DNA of 64,000 nt from positions 124,001-188,000 of the forward strand of contig NZ_JARVSD010000013.1 of the NCBI RefSeq assembly GCF_030209445.1. Reading direction: 5' to 3'. Every line of letters starts with the position of its first letter. The stretch's first letter is position 1. The translations under genes were made by a program, and so were the position numbers. The notes below the pieces were generated by a model. The model worked only from the letters and a program-made list of their open reading frames with translations, was not told the DNA's origin and ran no database searches. Source of the stretch: Promicromonospora sp. MEB111. GTDB lineage: Bacteria > Actinomycetota > Actinomycetes > Actinomycetales > Cellulomonadaceae. Shown here piece by piece: positions 8,370-17,234 of the stretch.

Positions 8370-9070
8370 GCGCCCGGATCCGCCTCGACCCGTCCGTCTA
8401 CCTCGTCACCGACACCCAGCAGTGCGGCGGCCCCGCCGGGGTCGTCGCCACCGTGGGCGCGGCGGTCGACGGCGGCGTGACCGCCGTCCAGCTCCGGGAC
8501 CCGGACGCCACCACCCGCGAGCTGGTGGACCTCGGCCGCGCCCTGGTCGCCCTGCTGCGGCCGCTGGGGGTACCGCTCGTGGTCGACGACCGGGTCGACG
8601 TGGCGCTCGCGGTCGACGCCGACGGCGCCCACGTGGGCCAGCGTGACCTCGACCCCGTCTCGGCGCGACGGCTGCTCGGCCCGGAGCGGCACCTCGGGCT
8701 GAGCGTCAGCACGCCGGACGAGGCGCGGGCCGTCGCCGAGCTGCCGCCCGGCACCGTCGACCTGCTCGGCGTGGGCCCGGTGCGGCCCACCCTGACCAAG
8801 ACCGACGCCCGGCCGGCGATCGGGTTCGCCCGGCTGAGCGTCGTCACGGCCGCCGCGTCGCTGCCGTGCGTGGCGATCGGCGGGCTGCGGGCGGACGACG
8901 TCGCCGCGCTGCACGGCGCCGGTGCGACCGGCAGCGCCGTCGTCTCCGCCGTCTGCGGCAGGCCGGACCCGGCCGGAGCGGCCCGGGAGATCGCGCTGGC
9001 CTGGGCGACGGCGCGGGCCGAGGGTCGCTCCGGCGCGCGCTCGCGCGCCACGACGGGTCGCTCCTCGTGA
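8366..9070 (+). CDS. thiE: Thiamine-phosphate synthase
   Basis: The 234-residue TIM barrel joins HMP-diphosphate and thiazole phosphate to give thiamine monophosphate. Family motifs are visible: QLRD, VVDDRVDVALAVDADGAHVG, the LLGVGPVRPTLTKTDA loop and AIGG. The start overlaps the thiM stop and the stop overlaps the thiD start (GTGA). The gene is a few residues longer than usual because of an Arg/Ala-rich tail. Confidence 0.95.
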   Translation: MSARIRLDPSVYLVTDTQQCGGPAGVVATVGAAVDGGVTAVQLRDPDATTRELVDLGRALVALLRPLGVPLVVDDRVDVALAVDADGAHVGQRDLDPVSARRLLGPERHLGLSVSTPDEARAVAELPPGTVDLLGVGPVRPTLTKTDARPAIGFARLSVVTAAASLPCVAIGGLRADDVAALHGAGATGSAVVSAVCGRPDPAGAAREIALAWATARAEGRSGARSRATTGRSS

Positions 9071-10080
9071 GCGCGCCCGCACGGGACGCGGCGCAGGTCG
9101 CCGACGTCGGCCGCCCCACCGAGGCGCGTCCCGCCGCAGCCGCCGCTCGCGACGACGCCGCCCCGCGCGTCCGCCCGCCCGGCCACCCCGTCGTGGCGCT
9201 GACGATCGCGGGGTCGGATCCGTCCGGCGGCGCCGGGATCCAGGCCGACCTGAAGACGTTCGCGGCGCTCGGCGGCTACGGCTGCGCGGTACTGACGGGT
9301 CTGACGGCGCAGTCCACGACCGGGGTGACCCGAGTGCACCCGGTGCCCGCCGACATGGTCCGCGCGCAGCTCGACACGCTGTTCGCCGACGTCGCCGTGG
9401 ACGCGGTCAAGATCGGCATGACCACGGACGCCGCCGTCGCCCGGGCGGTCGCCGCGGTTCTGCGCGACCTGCGGGCCGCGGGACGCGCGCCGTTCGTGGT
9501 GCTCGACCCGGTGATGGTCGCGACGTCGGGCGACCGGCTGCTCGCGCCCGACGCCGAGGCGGTGCTCCGCGACGAGCTGCTCCCCCTGGCCGACCTGGTG
9601 ACGCCGAACCTGCCCGAGGCCGCCGTGCTGCTGGGCACCGAGCCGGCCCGGGACGGCGGCGAGGCGGCCGACCAGGCGCGGGCGCTGCGGGCGCTCGGCA
9701 CGGGGTTCGCCCTGGTCAAGGGCGGGCATCTCGACTCGGCGGAGTCCGTCGACCACCTCGCGGGCCCCGGTGTGGGCGGGGACGGTGTCGGCGGGGACGG
9801 CGTCGTCGCCCTGGTCGCACCCCGGATCCCCACGCGGAACACCCACGGCACGGGCTGCACGCTCAGCTCGGCCTGCGCCGTCCTGCGCCCCGTGCACGAC
9901 GGGTGGGAGCCCGCCGTCCGGGCCGCCAAGGAGTACCTGACCGGGGCCCTGCGCGCGGCGGACGCCCTCGTCGTGGGCGGAACGGGGACGGCATCAGGAC
10001 CGTGGCAGGGACACGGCCCGGTCGACCACGGATTCGCGACCCGCGCACCGGCGATCCGACTCGCCCGACCAACCGACTGA
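9067..10080 (+). CDS. thiD: Hydroxymethylpyrimidine kinase / phosphomethylpyrimidine kinase
   Basis: The 337-residue ribokinase-family enzyme phosphorylates HMP and HMP-P for thiamine synthesis. TIAGSDPSGGAGIQADLKTF marks the substrate site and NTHGTGCTLSSA the anion hole. The GTG start overlaps the thiE stop. About 40 extra N-terminal residues (Ala/Arg-rich) precede the core. A short tandem duplication, GVGGDGVGGDG, sits in a loop. With thiM and thiE it forms a salvage-type thiMED operon; thiC and thiG are not in the window. Confidence 0.94.
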   Translation: MSAPARDAAQVADVGRPTEARPAAAAARDDAAPRVRPPGHPVVALTIAGSDPSGGAGIQADLKTFAALGGYGCAVLTGLTAQSTTGVTRVHPVPADMVRAQLDTLFADVAVDAVKIGMTTDAAVARAVAAVLRDLRAAGRAPFVVLDPVMVATSGDRLLAPDAEAVLRDELLPLADLVTPNLPEAAVLLGTEPARDGGEAADQARALRALGTGFALVKGGHLDSAESVDHLAGPGVGGDGVGGDGVVALVAPRIPTRNTHGTGCTLSSACAVLRPVHDGWEPAVRAAKEYLTGALRAADALVVGGTGTASGPWQGHGPVDHGFATRAPAIRLARPTD

Positions 10081-10138
10081 CTCGCCCGCCGGAGGATGCC
10101 GAGTCAGTCGGCTGGTCCGACCAACCGACTGACTCGGC
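10065..10138. terminator. 20-bp direct repeat and hairpin at the thiD/dxr convergent junction
   Basis: A 20-nt sequence ending ACCGACTGACTCG occurs at 10065-10084, including the thiD stop codon, and again at 10117-10136. An inverted copy (10098-10111, GCCGAGTCAGTCGG) pairs with 10125-10138, and further pairs extend inward. It is probably a bidirectional terminator, duplicated in part. Confidence 0.6.
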
Positions 10139-10172
10139 CAAACCGGCCGGGCGAGTCAGCGAGTTGGGTCCG

Positions 10173-11342
10173 CTATGCCGACTTGAGGAACTCCGCCGCC
10201 CGGGCCCGGGCCCAGGCGTCGGCCTCCAGCACGCCCTCGACCGACCCCGCGTCGCCGGCCTCGGTCGAAGTGTGCGCCTCCACCACGGCGGCCACGGTGT
10301 CGACGATGTCGAGGAACCCGATGGTGCCGTCGTGGAAGGCGTCCACGCACACCTCGTTCGCGGCGTTGTAGACGGCGGGGTGCGTCCCGCCGGCCTCGCC
10401 CACCTGCCGCGCCAGGCGGACGGCGGGGAAGGCGTCGTCGTCCAGGGGCAGGAACTCCCAGCTCGCGGCCTGCGTCCAGTCGATGCCGACGTCGACGTCG
10501 GGCAGCCGGTCCGGCCACGACAGGCCGAGCGCGATCGGCACGAGCATCCGCGGCGGCCCGGCCTGCGCGATGGTGGAGCCGTCGACGAACTCGACCATGG
10601 AGTGGATCATCTGCTGCGGGTGCACCACCACGTCGATGGCGCTGAACGGCAGGTCGAACAGCAGGTGCGCCTCGATGACCTCCAGACCCTTGTTGACCAG
10701 GGTCGCGGAGTTGGTGGTGACCACGCGGCCCATCGCGAAGTTGGGGTGCCGCAGGGCCTGGGCGGGCGTCACGTCGCGCAGCTCGGCCCGCGAACGGCCG
10801 CGGAACGGCCCGCCGCTCGCGGTCACCACGAGCTTGCGGACCTCGGCGGGGGTGCCCGAGCGCAGCGACTGCGCGATCGCGGAGTGCTCCGAGTCGACCG
10901 GCACGATCTGGCCTTCGTGCCGCACGGCGGCCTTGACCAGCGCGCCGCCCACCACGAGCGACTCCTTGTTCGCGAGCGCCAGCGTCGAGCCGGCGCCCAG
11001 CGCGGCGAGGGTGGGGCGCAGCCCGACGGACCCGGTGATGCCGTTGAGCACCACGTCGCTCCCCCGGCCGGCCAGCTCGGTGGCGGCCTCGGGCCCGGCA
11101 AGCACCTCGACGCCGTCGGCGCCGGCCTCGCTCAGCAGGGTGGTCAGCGCGGGGCGCGCGGCGGCGTCAGCCACCGCGACGGCGCGGACGCCGAGCGTGG
11201 CCGCCTGCCGGGCGAGCAGGGGTAGGTCCGAGCCGCCCGCGGACAGCGCGTCGACACGGAACCGGTCGGGGTTGCGCCCGATGACGTCGACGGCCTGCGT
11301 GCCGATGGAACCGGTGGAGCCGAGAAGGGTGACGCTTCGCAT
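10173..11342 (-). CDS. dxr: 1-deoxy-D-xylulose 5-phosphate reductoisomerase
   Basis: The 389-residue NADPH enzyme makes 2-C-methyl-D-erythritol 4-phosphate in the MEP isoprenoid pathway. The N-terminal GSTGSIG (8-14) binds NADPH. LANKES, PVDSEHSAI (metal site), the flexible-loop region around TASGGPF and HPNFAMG are intact. In relatives dxr usually sits between the rlmN/DivIVA genes and the M50 protease. Here it is isolated, with accessory genes on both sides and the convergent thiMED operon downstream. Confidence 0.96.
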   Translation of the reverse strand: MRSVTLLGSTGSIGTQAVDVIGRNPDRFRVDALSAGGSDLPLLARQAATLGVRAVAVADAAARPALTTLLSEAGADGVEVLAGPEAATELAGRGSDVVLNGITGSVGLRPTLAALGAGSTLALANKESLVVGGALVKAAVRHEGQIVPVDSEHSAIAQSLRSGTPAEVRKLVVTASGGPFRGRSRAELRDVTPAQALRHPNFAMGRVVTTNSATLVNKGLEVIEAHLLFDLPFSAIDVVVHPQQMIHSMVEFVDGSTIAQAGPPRMLVPIALGLSWPDRLPDVDVGIDWTQAASWEFLPLDDDAFPAVRLARQVGEAGGTHPAVYNAANEVCVDAFHDGTIGFLDIVDTVAAVVEAHTSTEAGDAGSVEGVLEADAWARARAAEFLKSA

Positions 11343-11379
11343 GGGCCCATCCTGTCAGCCCGGACAGGCCCGGCCGACG

Positions 11380-13176
11380 TCAGCCCTCGCCCGGCTGCTC
11401 CGCACGGCCCCGGCCGAACATCCGCCAGCCCCGGACCACGCCCCGCGGGTCGGGTACGGGGGCGTCCGCGGCCTCCCAGCCGGCGTCGTCGTCGAGCGGG
11501 ACCACCCGCAGGCCGAAGTCGGCCAGGATCACCGGGATGGCGCGGATCGCGGCGCGGTCCTTCTCCCGGTCGGGCTCGGAGAGGTCGGCCCAGGGCCGCA
11601 GGTCGGGGTGCAGGCGGCGGGCGTCGTCGCGCTCGGACCCGTAGGTCCAGCCGGCGGCGACCTTCTCGGCCATCCAGCGGTCGTGCTCGTCCACGGCCCG
11701 TGCGTCCACCACCGGCTCCGGGATCCGGCCGTGCTCGGCGTCGCCCGCCGGGACGACGGTGCAGCCCATCTGCCGCAACCGGTCAGGGATGGCGCGCACC
11801 TGCGCCCGGTTCGCGGCCCGCAGGTCCTCGGACAGCTCGGACCAGGAGACCATCGCGGGCGTGCTCTGCCACGCGACGCCGCGGGCGCGCTGGTTGCGCA
11901 GGTAGGTGAGGTGGGCGGACACGGCCATCAGGTCGTAGACGTCGTCGTGCACCAGGGCGCCGGGCGCTGTGGCCCGGCGCAGGAGCGTCCCGGGCTCGAC
12001 GATGTCGAGGCGGCCGGCCAGGTCGTCGAGGATGGCGCCGTCGTGGGCGCCGAAGAGCCCGCCCAGCCCGGCGAGCCGGTTGAGGCGGAGCACGACGGCG
12101 CCCTCGCTCGCGCGCCAGAGCTCGCTGTCGTGCAGCGCCTCCCGGAGCGCGTCGCCGTCGTCGTCGTGGCACACGTAGACGCGCTGGGGGCTGCCGACCG
12201 CGCGGACCTCGGCGAACGTGTCCACGGGGACGAGCTGGCATGCCGCTCGAACGCTGGGCCAGCGGGCGCGCAGCGCCTCGGCGGCCTCCCACGCGCCCGG
12301 CCCGACCAGGGTCACGGTGAGCGGTTCGCCGCCGTTGGCGATCTCGACGCTGCGCAGGCGCGCGAACGCCACGACCAGCGCCCGGCCGAACGTGCCGTGC
12401 CCGACGACGGAGATGTGCGGCGCGGCGCCCCGCGCGAGGACCCGGTCGCGCCGGACCAGGGAGCGGGCGACGAGCTCGCCCAGCGTGAAGAAGTCCACGC
12501 CCGGCTGCGGGTGGCTCAGGTGCCGGGCCTGCAGGGCGAGCGCGAGCTCCGGATCGCTGACGTGGGCGTTCAGGCGCAGGCCGGGCAGGTCGGCGGCCCG
12601 GTCCGCGCGGTTGGCCACGGCCACGGTGAGCACGTTGACGCCGGGCTCGTCGTCCTCGGCCTCGCAGGCGTAGAGGACGGCGGCGCCGGACATGCCCGCG
12701 TTGCGCAGGGACTCGGCGTCGCCGGTCGCGGTGCGGGCGACGACGGCGCCGCGGGCCGCGAGCGCCTCGGCGATGAGGTCCGCCACGGGTGTGCGGCCGA
12801 CGACGATCGCGTGCCCCCGCATCCGGCGGGTGCGCATGAGCACGAACTGGTCGGCGAACAGCGACCGCACCGCCTCGAAGACGGCGTAGCCGGTGGCGAC
12901 CGGGGCGAGGAAGCGGGCGGCCTGGAGCTGCCAAGGCAGGTCGCCGCCCTGGTTCGTGGCCTCGGCGCCGAGCACGAAGAGCTGGACGGAGTAGTAGACG
13001 AGGTCCCAGGCGCTGGTGCCCCACTCGAAGTCGGGCGAGGTGCGGTAGAGCCAGAAGCCCCACAGGCCCAGGCCGAACGCGACGCCGAACAGCGCCGTGA
13101 AGCCGGCGCGGACCCAGGACCGGCGCACGCGCAGGCGCCGTGGCCCGTCGCGGGGGACGACCAGCTCAGGAGCCAT
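11380..13176 (-). CDS. Membrane protein with RCK/TrkA-like Rossmann segments and tandem RyR domains
   Basis: The 598-residue protein begins with two or three hydrophobic helices (about 24-43, 56-72 and 88-105) arranged like a small ion-channel pore region, without a clear TVGYG filter. GHAIVVGRTPVADLIAEAL (121-139) and HISVVGHGTFGRALVVAF (254-271) are Rossmann glycine-rich starts like those of TrkA-N/RCK domains. Residues 497-560 match the RyR (ryanodine receptor repeat) signature closely: HDRWMAEK, AGWTYG, RDD, HPDLRPW, DREKDR. A more diverged copy spans about 410-476. I chose ATG 13176 because GAGGAAGG precedes it; an upstream ATG at 13209 lacks this. Divergent from the TIR gene. Ligand-gated channel or sensor is inference. 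Confidence 0.8.
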   Translation of the reverse strand: MAPELVVPRDGPRRLRVRRSWVRAGFTALFGVAFGLGLWGFWLYRTSPDFEWGTSAWDLVYYSVQLFVLGAEATNQGGDLPWQLQAARFLAPVATGYAVFEAVRSLFADQFVLMRTRRMRGHAIVVGRTPVADLIAEALAARGAVVARTATGDAESLRNAGMSGAAVLYACEAEDDEPGVNVLTVAVANRADRAADLPGLRLNAHVSDPELALALQARHLSHPQPGVDFFTLGELVARSLVRRDRVLARGAAPHISVVGHGTFGRALVVAFARLRSVEIANGGEPLTVTLVGPGAWEAAEALRARWPSVRAACQLVPVDTFAEVRAVGSPQRVYVCHDDDGDALREALHDSELWRASEGAVVLRLNRLAGLGGLFGAHDGAILDDLAGRLDIVEPGTLLRRATAPGALVHDDVYDLMAVSAHLTYLRNQRARGVAWQSTPAMVSWSELSEDLRAANRAQVRAIPDRLRQMGCTVVPAGDAEHGRIPEPVVDARAVDEHDRWMAEKVAAGWTYGSERDDARRLHPDLRPWADLSEPDREKDRAAIRAIPVILADFGLRVVPLDDDAGWEAADAPVPDPRGVVRGWRMFGRGRAEQPGEG

Positions 13177-13329
13177 CTCAGACCTTCCTCGTCGGATCGC
13201 ACGATCCATTCCTAACCGTGCATTTCACCACGAAGGTGACTACCGTCATGACCTGCGGCGACACTACACACCAGGGGTATGTTTCTCCCGGTCCGCACAC
13301 ATTCGCCGAGGAAAGGCTGCGGGAGCAGG
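13177..13329. promoter_or_regulatory. Shared divergent region of the RyR-channel and TIR genes
   Basis: The 153 bp between the two start codons is AT-richer than its surroundings. It must carry both promoters if the genes are independently transcribed. GAGGAAGG (minus strand) and GGGAG (plus strand) serve the two starts. I cannot single out convincing -35/-10 pairs. Confidence 0.4.
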
Positions 13330-16300
13330 ATGACCGACCGGATTGTCCGCTCCCTGCTCACGACCAACCGTGCGCACGCGGCGCCACGGACCGACGGGTA
13401 CGACGCCTTCCTGTCGTACAGCCGGGACTCCGACGGCGAGTTCGCCCCCGAGTTCCACGCGCAGCTCCTCGACTTCGACAAGCGCGACGGCGTGCCGGAC
13501 CTGAACGTCTTCCTGGACCGGACCGGCCTGGCGAACAACCCGAGCCTGTGGGACGCGATCGAGCGCAAGCTCGAACGGTCCGACTACCTGATCCTGTTCG
13601 CCTCGGAGGGCGCCGCCAGCTCGAAGTACGTGGCCAAGGAGGTCGCCTGGTGGCTCGACCACCGCGGCCCGGAGACCCTGCTGGTGGCGCTGACCAGCGG
13701 CAAGATCGTCTGGGACCAGACGGCGAACGAGATCGACGCGATCAGCACCACGGCGCTGCCGGCCCCGCTGGTCGAGCGGATCGACCACGAGCCCAAGTGG
13801 ACCGACCTGACGAGGCTGCGACAGCGCCGGCGCTGGCGGCACCACCAGGACCTGGCGGGGGTGCTCGCGGAGCTGGTCGCCCCGCTGCGCGGCCCCGACG
13901 TCAGCACCGAGGAGATCCTCAGCGCCCACATCGCCCGGCAGAGCTCGGCCGGGATGCGCAACCGCCTGGTGAACATGGCCCTGGGGGTCATGCTCGCCCT
14001 GTCCGTCGGTGCGTTCGCGTTCGCGGAGCGGGAGGCGGACCGCGCGAACGACGCGGTGAACGCCAACGCCGCCCACCTCCTGGGCGCGACGTCGCACGTG
14101 GTGCAGCAGGACGATCCCGCCACGGCGCAGCTCCTGGCGGTCGAGGCGGTGCGGCGGCTGCGGGACGGGCAGACGAGGACGGCGCTGTTCAACGCGGTGA
14201 CGGCCAACGAGCCGGCCGACCCCTACCTGCTGCGCACCGTCGACGTGCCCGAGGAGACCGGGCTGGCGGACGTCGCGCCGACCGGCACCGGCGTCGTCGG
14301 CCGGACCGAGACCGGCGACCTGGTGCGCTGGAACCCCGACGACGGTGCCCCCACGGTGCTGCGCGGCGACCGCACCCCCTTCGGCGCGGTGAGCGGGTCC
14401 GGGGGCGGGTCCGGGCGCACCGGCCCCGTCGTGGCCGGCAGCGCCGACGGCTCGGTGGTCGCCGCGGTCGATGACCTGGGCGTGACCGTGGGCCGGTTCG
14501 GGCCGCTGCCCGCCGGGAGCACCAGCCGGCAGACGCACCTCGACCTGCCGGGCACGACGGCGGTGGCCGTCACGCCCGACGGCGGCACCCTGCTCATCGC
14601 GTGGCAGGACGCCGCGACGGGACGGAACCGGATCGGCAGCGTCAACCTGGCCGGGCGCGACCTCGCCGTCCTGGAGTCCGACGACGGTCCCCGGCGCCCG
14701 CACGAGCAGCGGCTGGCGTTCCGCACCAAGGCGGAGACGGACCTGGCGGTCACCTCCCTCGCCGTCGGCTCCAGCCGCACCCTCGCCGTGGCCGACGCGA
14801 CTGCCGGGACCCTGGAGATCCGCAGCCTCGACTCCCTGGAGCTGACCGGAGCCGGGCCCGTGGAGCTGCCCGAGGGCGGCGTGCCGTCGCCGTCCCTCCG
14901 GGACTGGGCGACGCTGAGCTCCGACGGCGACGCCACCACCGTGACCCTGCACCACTGGGCGGACGGCTCCGTGCGGACGGCGGACTGCCCGGTCCCGCGC
15001 GTCTGGTCGAACCCCGAGGTGGTGGCGATCGACGACGCCACCACGCGCACGCTGGTCGCCACGGACGACGGGCTGGTGGCGTGCGAGATCGGCGCCGGTA
15101 CCGACGTACACCGCACCTGGCACCTGTCGGGCGTCCGACGGCCCGGGTCGCCCGTCCTGGTCGGGGTCGACCGGGTCGCGGCGGCGTCGGACGGTCGGAT
15201 CGCGCTGTGGAGCACCGCTGACACCCACGGGGACGTGCCCCTGCCGAGCGCGGCGGGCGCGGCGGCGGGCGCGGCGCACCCCGGTGGGCCGACCGCCGTC
15301 CTGGCCACGTACCGGGCCGGGCCCACGCAGCCGGCCAGCACCGCGGCGTCCTGGTCGGACGGCACCGTCATGATCCACGGCCTCGGCACGGTGGACCTAC
15401 CTGCGGGCAGCCCGGACGCCGGGCGCCCGCTGCTGCCGGTCTGGCTCGACGAGAGCAGGCTCCTGCTCGTGACCCCCGACGGCGACGCCTACCGGACCCA
15501 GGGCGGCACGACCGCGGGGTACGAGGCCGGGTTCCGCGACCTCGTCGCGCCAGGCCTGGACGGGGGCGCCCCGGCCTGCGCCACGATCGTGAGCGCCCAG
15601 CGCACGCGGGACGACATCGTGCTGGTCGATGCGTGCTCCGGGCTGCACCTGCTCGACGTCGGGCTCCAGGAGCGGGCGCTGTACGTGCCCGGGCCGATCG
15701 GCAGCACGCCGCGGCTCGCGTCCCAGTGGGCGGAACCCGGCCGCGTGGCGGTCGCCGACGACGGGAGCAGCGTCGCCGTCGCACCCCGTGACTTCTCGCT
15801 CCGGGTGGCCGACCTGGAGGCCGCGGCCCGCGGCGAGAGCGACGTCTGGACGGTGCGCGGCAGCAGCGTGGACCAGGTGCACGTGATCGGCGAGCGCAGC
15901 AGCCCCGAGGACACCGCGCTGCCCGAGCAGCTCGTCACGCTGGGTCTGGACTCGAAGGTGCGCCTGCGTACGGTCTCCGGGCCGGGCGACCCCGAGAGCC
16001 TCGACCTCATCGGCACCTACGGCGACGTGCTGGCGGTGCTGCCCGGGCCGGACCTCGTGGCCCGCGACCAGGGCTCGGCGCTGGCGTTCTTCGACATCGG
16101 CACCGGCCAGAAGGTCGGTGCGCTCGCGACCCGCCTCTACGCGCCGGGCGGCACCGTCGCGCCGAGCGACGTGTACGCCGGCGACGGCCAGCTCCTGGTG
16201 GTCCAGGACCACGGCGTCACCACGGGATGGACCTTCTCGGACGACCAGATGATCGCCCGGGCCTGCGCCATGGCGGGCCGCGCGCCGACGGCTGCGGACA

Positions 16301-16347
16301 TGCCGGAGGGCGTGACCCTCACGGACACCCCGGCCTGCACCCCCTGA
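13330..16347 (+). CDS. TIR-domain protein with membrane helix and C-terminal beta-propeller-like region
   Basis: The 1005-residue protein has a TIR domain at about residues 24-125: YDAFLSYSRD (strand A), the FLDRTGLA loop, and DYLILFASEGAASSKYVAKEVAWW. In that last segment E104 aligns with the catalytic glutamate of NAD-cleaving TIRs. A membrane helix follows (213-231), then a helical linker (ATAQLLAVEAVRRLRDGQTRTAL, a motif common before WD40-like propellers in such proteins). About 700 residues of irregular propeller-like repeats complete it. No P-loop NTPase is present between TIR and propeller. I chose ATG 13330, with GGGAG upstream, over ATG 13279, which has no usable site. Divergent from the RyR-channel gene; a joint signalling or defence role is inference. 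Confidence 0.82.
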   Translation: MTDRIVRSLLTTNRAHAAPRTDGYDAFLSYSRDSDGEFAPEFHAQLLDFDKRDGVPDLNVFLDRTGLANNPSLWDAIERKLERSDYLILFASEGAASSKYVAKEVAWWLDHRGPETLLVALTSGKIVWDQTANEIDAISTTALPAPLVERIDHEPKWTDLTRLRQRRRWRHHQDLAGVLAELVAPLRGPDVSTEEILSAHIARQSSAGMRNRLVNMALGVMLALSVGAFAFAEREADRANDAVNANAAHLLGATSHVVQQDDPATAQLLAVEAVRRLRDGQTRTALFNAVTANEPADPYLLRTVDVPEETGLADVAPTGTGVVGRTETGDLVRWNPDDGAPTVLRGDRTPFGAVSGSGGGSGRTGPVVAGSADGSVVAAVDDLGVTVGRFGPLPAGSTSRQTHLDLPGTTAVAVTPDGGTLLIAWQDAATGRNRIGSVNLAGRDLAVLESDDGPRRPHEQRLAFRTKAETDLAVTSLAVGSSRTLAVADATAGTLEIRSLDSLELTGAGPVELPEGGVPSPSLRDWATLSSDGDATTVTLHHWADGSVRTADCPVPRVWSNPEVVAIDDATTRTLVATDDGLVACEIGAGTDVHRTWHLSGVRRPGSPVLVGVDRVAAASDGRIALWSTADTHGDVPLPSAAGAAAGAAHPGGPTAVLATYRAGPTQPASTAASWSDGTVMIHGLGTVDLPAGSPDAGRPLLPVWLDESRLLLVTPDGDAYRTQGGTTAGYEAGFRDLVAPGLDGGAPACATIVSAQRTRDDIVLVDACSGLHLLDVGLQERALYVPGPIGSTPRLASQWAEPGRVAVADDGSSVAVAPRDFSLRVADLEAAARGESDVWTVRGSSVDQVHVIGERSSPEDTALPEQLVTLGLDSKVRLRTVSGPGDPESLDLIGTYGDVLAVLPGPDLVARDQGSALAFFDIGTGQKVGALATRLYAPGGTVAPSDVYAGDGQLLVVQDHGVTTGWTFSDDQMIARACAMAGRAPTAADMPEGVTLTDTPACTP

Positions 16348-16357
16348 GTCCAAAAAA

Positions 16358-16416
16358 TTGAGTGCTGGATATTCGCCCGTCTGGCACACAGAAAAGGGCG
16401 AATATCCAGCACTCAA
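16358..16416 (-). terminator. Perfect 21-bp inverted repeat with A6/T6 tract
   Basis: Arms 16358-16378 and 16396-16416 match without mismatch around a 17-nt loop. On the minus strand the hairpin is followed by TTTTTTG (16357-16351), a classical intrinsic terminator for the gene at 16433-17107. It also lies 10 bp past the TIR gene stop and may stop plus-strand transcripts too. Confidence 0.85.
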
Positions 16417-16432
16417 CGAAGCGGGGTCCGGG

Positions 16433-17107
16433 TCAGGACTCCAGGCGCTTGGCCTCCGTCTCGGCCTCGTCGGCCTCGTCGTCACGGCCCTCCTTGCGCA
16501 GCGCGCTCGTGAGCGAGCGCATCGAGGTGGCGGCGTCGGACTTGGCGAGGTCGGACGACGTCCCGCGCAGCTTGGCCCACAGGCCCATCGCCTCCTCGGC
16601 GACCTCCAGCACCTGCGAGCGCTCCTTGCCGCCGAGCGCCGACGTCGTCACCGTCTCCAGCGCGTGCTCCAGGGCGACCCGCTGCTTGCCCGGGTCGTCG
16701 TCGTCCAGGCTCTTGAAGAGGCCCACGGCCTCGCCGACGAGTGCCGAGGTCGACTTCTCCTGGTCCTTGGCCGCCGCCTGGCTGCCGAACGACAGCAGCG
16801 CCACGGCCAGCCGCGACACCGTGCTGCCGGCCTCGCCGGGCAGCTTCTCCGCGCCCGAGGCCACCAGCTGGTGCAGCCGGGCAGCCGCGCGCGTCTCGAT
16901 GTTGTCCGCGCGCTCCGGCTCACCGTCCTGCCCCGGCGCGGCGGCCGGCTCCGCCCCTGCGACCGGAGCCGGGCTCGCGGCCGGCTGCGGGCTCGCGTCG
17001 CGCTCCGCGACGTCCGACGCCGCCTGCGGCGACGTCCCCGGTGCCGGCTCCCCTGTCGCGGCGGCCTGCGCCACCTCTGCCTGCTCCGGCAGTGCGTCCG
17101 TGCTCAC
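16433..17107 (-). CDS. Alanine-rich helical protein of unknown function
   Basis: The 224-residue protein starts at a GTG behind AGGAGG. The first 80 residues are disordered, rich in Ala, Pro and Glu. The rest is predicted helical (RAAARLHQLVASGAEKL, ALLSFGSQAAAKDQ, EEAMGLWAKLRG, SLTSALRKEGRDDEADEAE), resembling TPR-like pairs without a clear repeat. No signal peptide or membrane helix is seen. It ends at a strong terminator and is divergent from the SNF2-type gene. I recognise no family. Confidence 0.7.
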   Translation of the reverse strand: MSTDALPEQAEVAQAAATGEPAPGTSPQAASDVAERDASPQPAASPAPVAGAEPAAAPGQDGEPERADNIETRAAARLHQLVASGAEKLPGEAGSTVSRLAVALLSFGSQAAAKDQEKSTSALVGEAVGLFKSLDDDDPGKQRVALEHALETVTTSALGGKERSQVLEVAEEAMGLWAKLRGTSSDLAKSDAATSMRSLTSALRKEGRDDEADEAETEAKRLES

Positions 17108-17234
17108 TCGTTCCTCCTGTTTTTGGTGCGACGAAACTACCAGAATGGGTGTTCGGTCCGGTATGTAAGAAACGTCGGTCCACCGCGCGCGTCGGGGCCC
17201 TCGGGACGACCCGCACGCAGTACCGTCGTCGGCC

